DNA from: Gammaproteobacteria bacterium
GTDB taxonomy: Bacteria > Pseudomonadota > Gammaproteobacteria > Pseudomonadales > Azotimanducaceae
Assembly (NCBI GenBank): GCA_026706425.1
Contig: JAPOYW010000447.1
Span: forward strand, 1-5,918
Length of the DNA stretch: 5,918 nucleotides
Direction: 5' to 3'
The notes below the pieces were generated by a model that saw only the letters and a list, made by a program, of their open reading frames with translations, made no database searches and was not told the DNA's origin. Positions 5,621 to 5,918 of this stretch are shown one piece after another (position 1 is the first letter of the stretch; every line of letters starts with the position of its first letter). The position numbers and the translations under genes are program-made.

Positions 5621-5918
5621 TCATTCGACTTCGCTATACGTGATCCAGCCAACAAGCATTTCGTCCCACGATTGAAGACCCCAGATTACGTCGACACTAG
5701 CGTCTGGATTTGCTGGGTTACGCGAGCTATTGTCCCACCAAAAGGTAATGACCACCGTTGTCCCAGCTGGTAGGTACTTGGGTTCGCGCAAGACGTAGTT
5801 GGTTTGCCAGTTGAAGTCGTAGTTGGGCACGGACAATAATACTTCCGTACGACCGTCGGGGAATATTGCCTCGAATCTCGACTTTATGCCGCGATAGTGT
5901 GCGTGAGGCAATAGCGAA
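5621..5918 (-). CDS. Copper type II ascorbate-dependent monooxygenase-like C-terminal domain (partial)
   Basis: The frame is open to the window edge on its 5' side, so only about the last 98 residues are present. Numbering from the codon at 5909-5911, the start LPHAHYRGIK carries an HxH pair (residues 3 and 5) and the end carries WDEMLVG with M85. In peptidylglycine alpha-hydroxylating monooxygenase the catalytic CuB site is made of an HxH pair plus a Met in a DEM motif, so these residues match a complete CuB site. Between them are FPDGRTEVLLSVPNYDFNWQ, YLPAGTTVVIT at about 46-56 and DNSSRNPANPD at 60-70, which fit bacterial members, often fused to thioredoxin-like or cytochrome c domains and usually exported. 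The TTG at 5911 is not the start, because HxH lies in mid-domain and the frame continues upstream. The base composition is visibly less GC-rich than the operon. Confidence 0.82.
   Translation of the reverse strand, partial: SLLPHAHYRGIKSRFEAIFPDGRTEVLLSVPNYDFNWQTNYVLREPKYLPAGTTVVITFWWDNSSRNPANPDASVDVIWGLQSWDEMLVGWITYSEVE

Noticed and set aside
5909..5911. TTG as the start codon of the copper monooxygenase-like gene
   Set aside because: The codon immediately precedes the HxH copper motif, which lies in mid-domain, and the frame continues open to the window edge.

Overview
The window reads as GC-rich bacterial chromosome from an uncultured organism. Its mix of family III CoA-transferases, VOC and MFS genes, a dihydroflavonol-reductase-like SDR and a PHM-type copper domain is the kind seen in environmental Proteobacteria and related phyla. 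This lineage guess is weak because there is no rRNA, tRNA or marker gene. No CRISPR array, transposase or complete mobile element is visible.

Layout. (1) Positions 1-34 hold an imperfect inverted repeat. A small plus-strand ORF (about 91-291) follows and resembles short antitoxin-like partner proteins, but no partner follows it. (2) Positions 303-4414 form a compact minus-strand operon, in transcription order: an NAD(P)-dependent extended-SDR reductase (4414-3314), an MFS transporter (3306-1942), a VOC/glyoxalase-fold protein (1883-1509) and a full-length CaiB/BaiF family III CoA-transferase (1508-303). The gaps are 7, 58 and 0 bases, which suggests one transcript. (3) Positions 4415-4531 are a divergent intergenic region with a perfect 7-7-7 inverted repeat, probably a shared control region. 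(4) Positions 4532-5593 are decayed genes. A second family III CoA-transferase keeps its N-terminal half and catalytic Asp, but its reading frame then jumps straight to what looks like the family's C-terminal tail, so about 184 residues are missing. It overlaps by four bases (GTGA) the start of a third CoA-transferase, which is cut by an in-frame TAA after 57 codons and then loses recognisable homology. (5) Positions 5621-5918 are visibly less GC-rich and hold the minus-strand C-terminal end of a copper type II, ascorbate-dependent monooxygenase-like protein, running off the window edge.

How the genes may work together (inference). The transporter could import an organic acid and the CoA-transferase could activate it as a CoA thioester. 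The SDR and VOC proteins could then handle a carbonyl or hydroxyl step. The substrate cannot be read from the sequence. The most notable feature is the erosion of the divergent CoA-transferase arm next to an intact arm. I see no convincing wholly new system.
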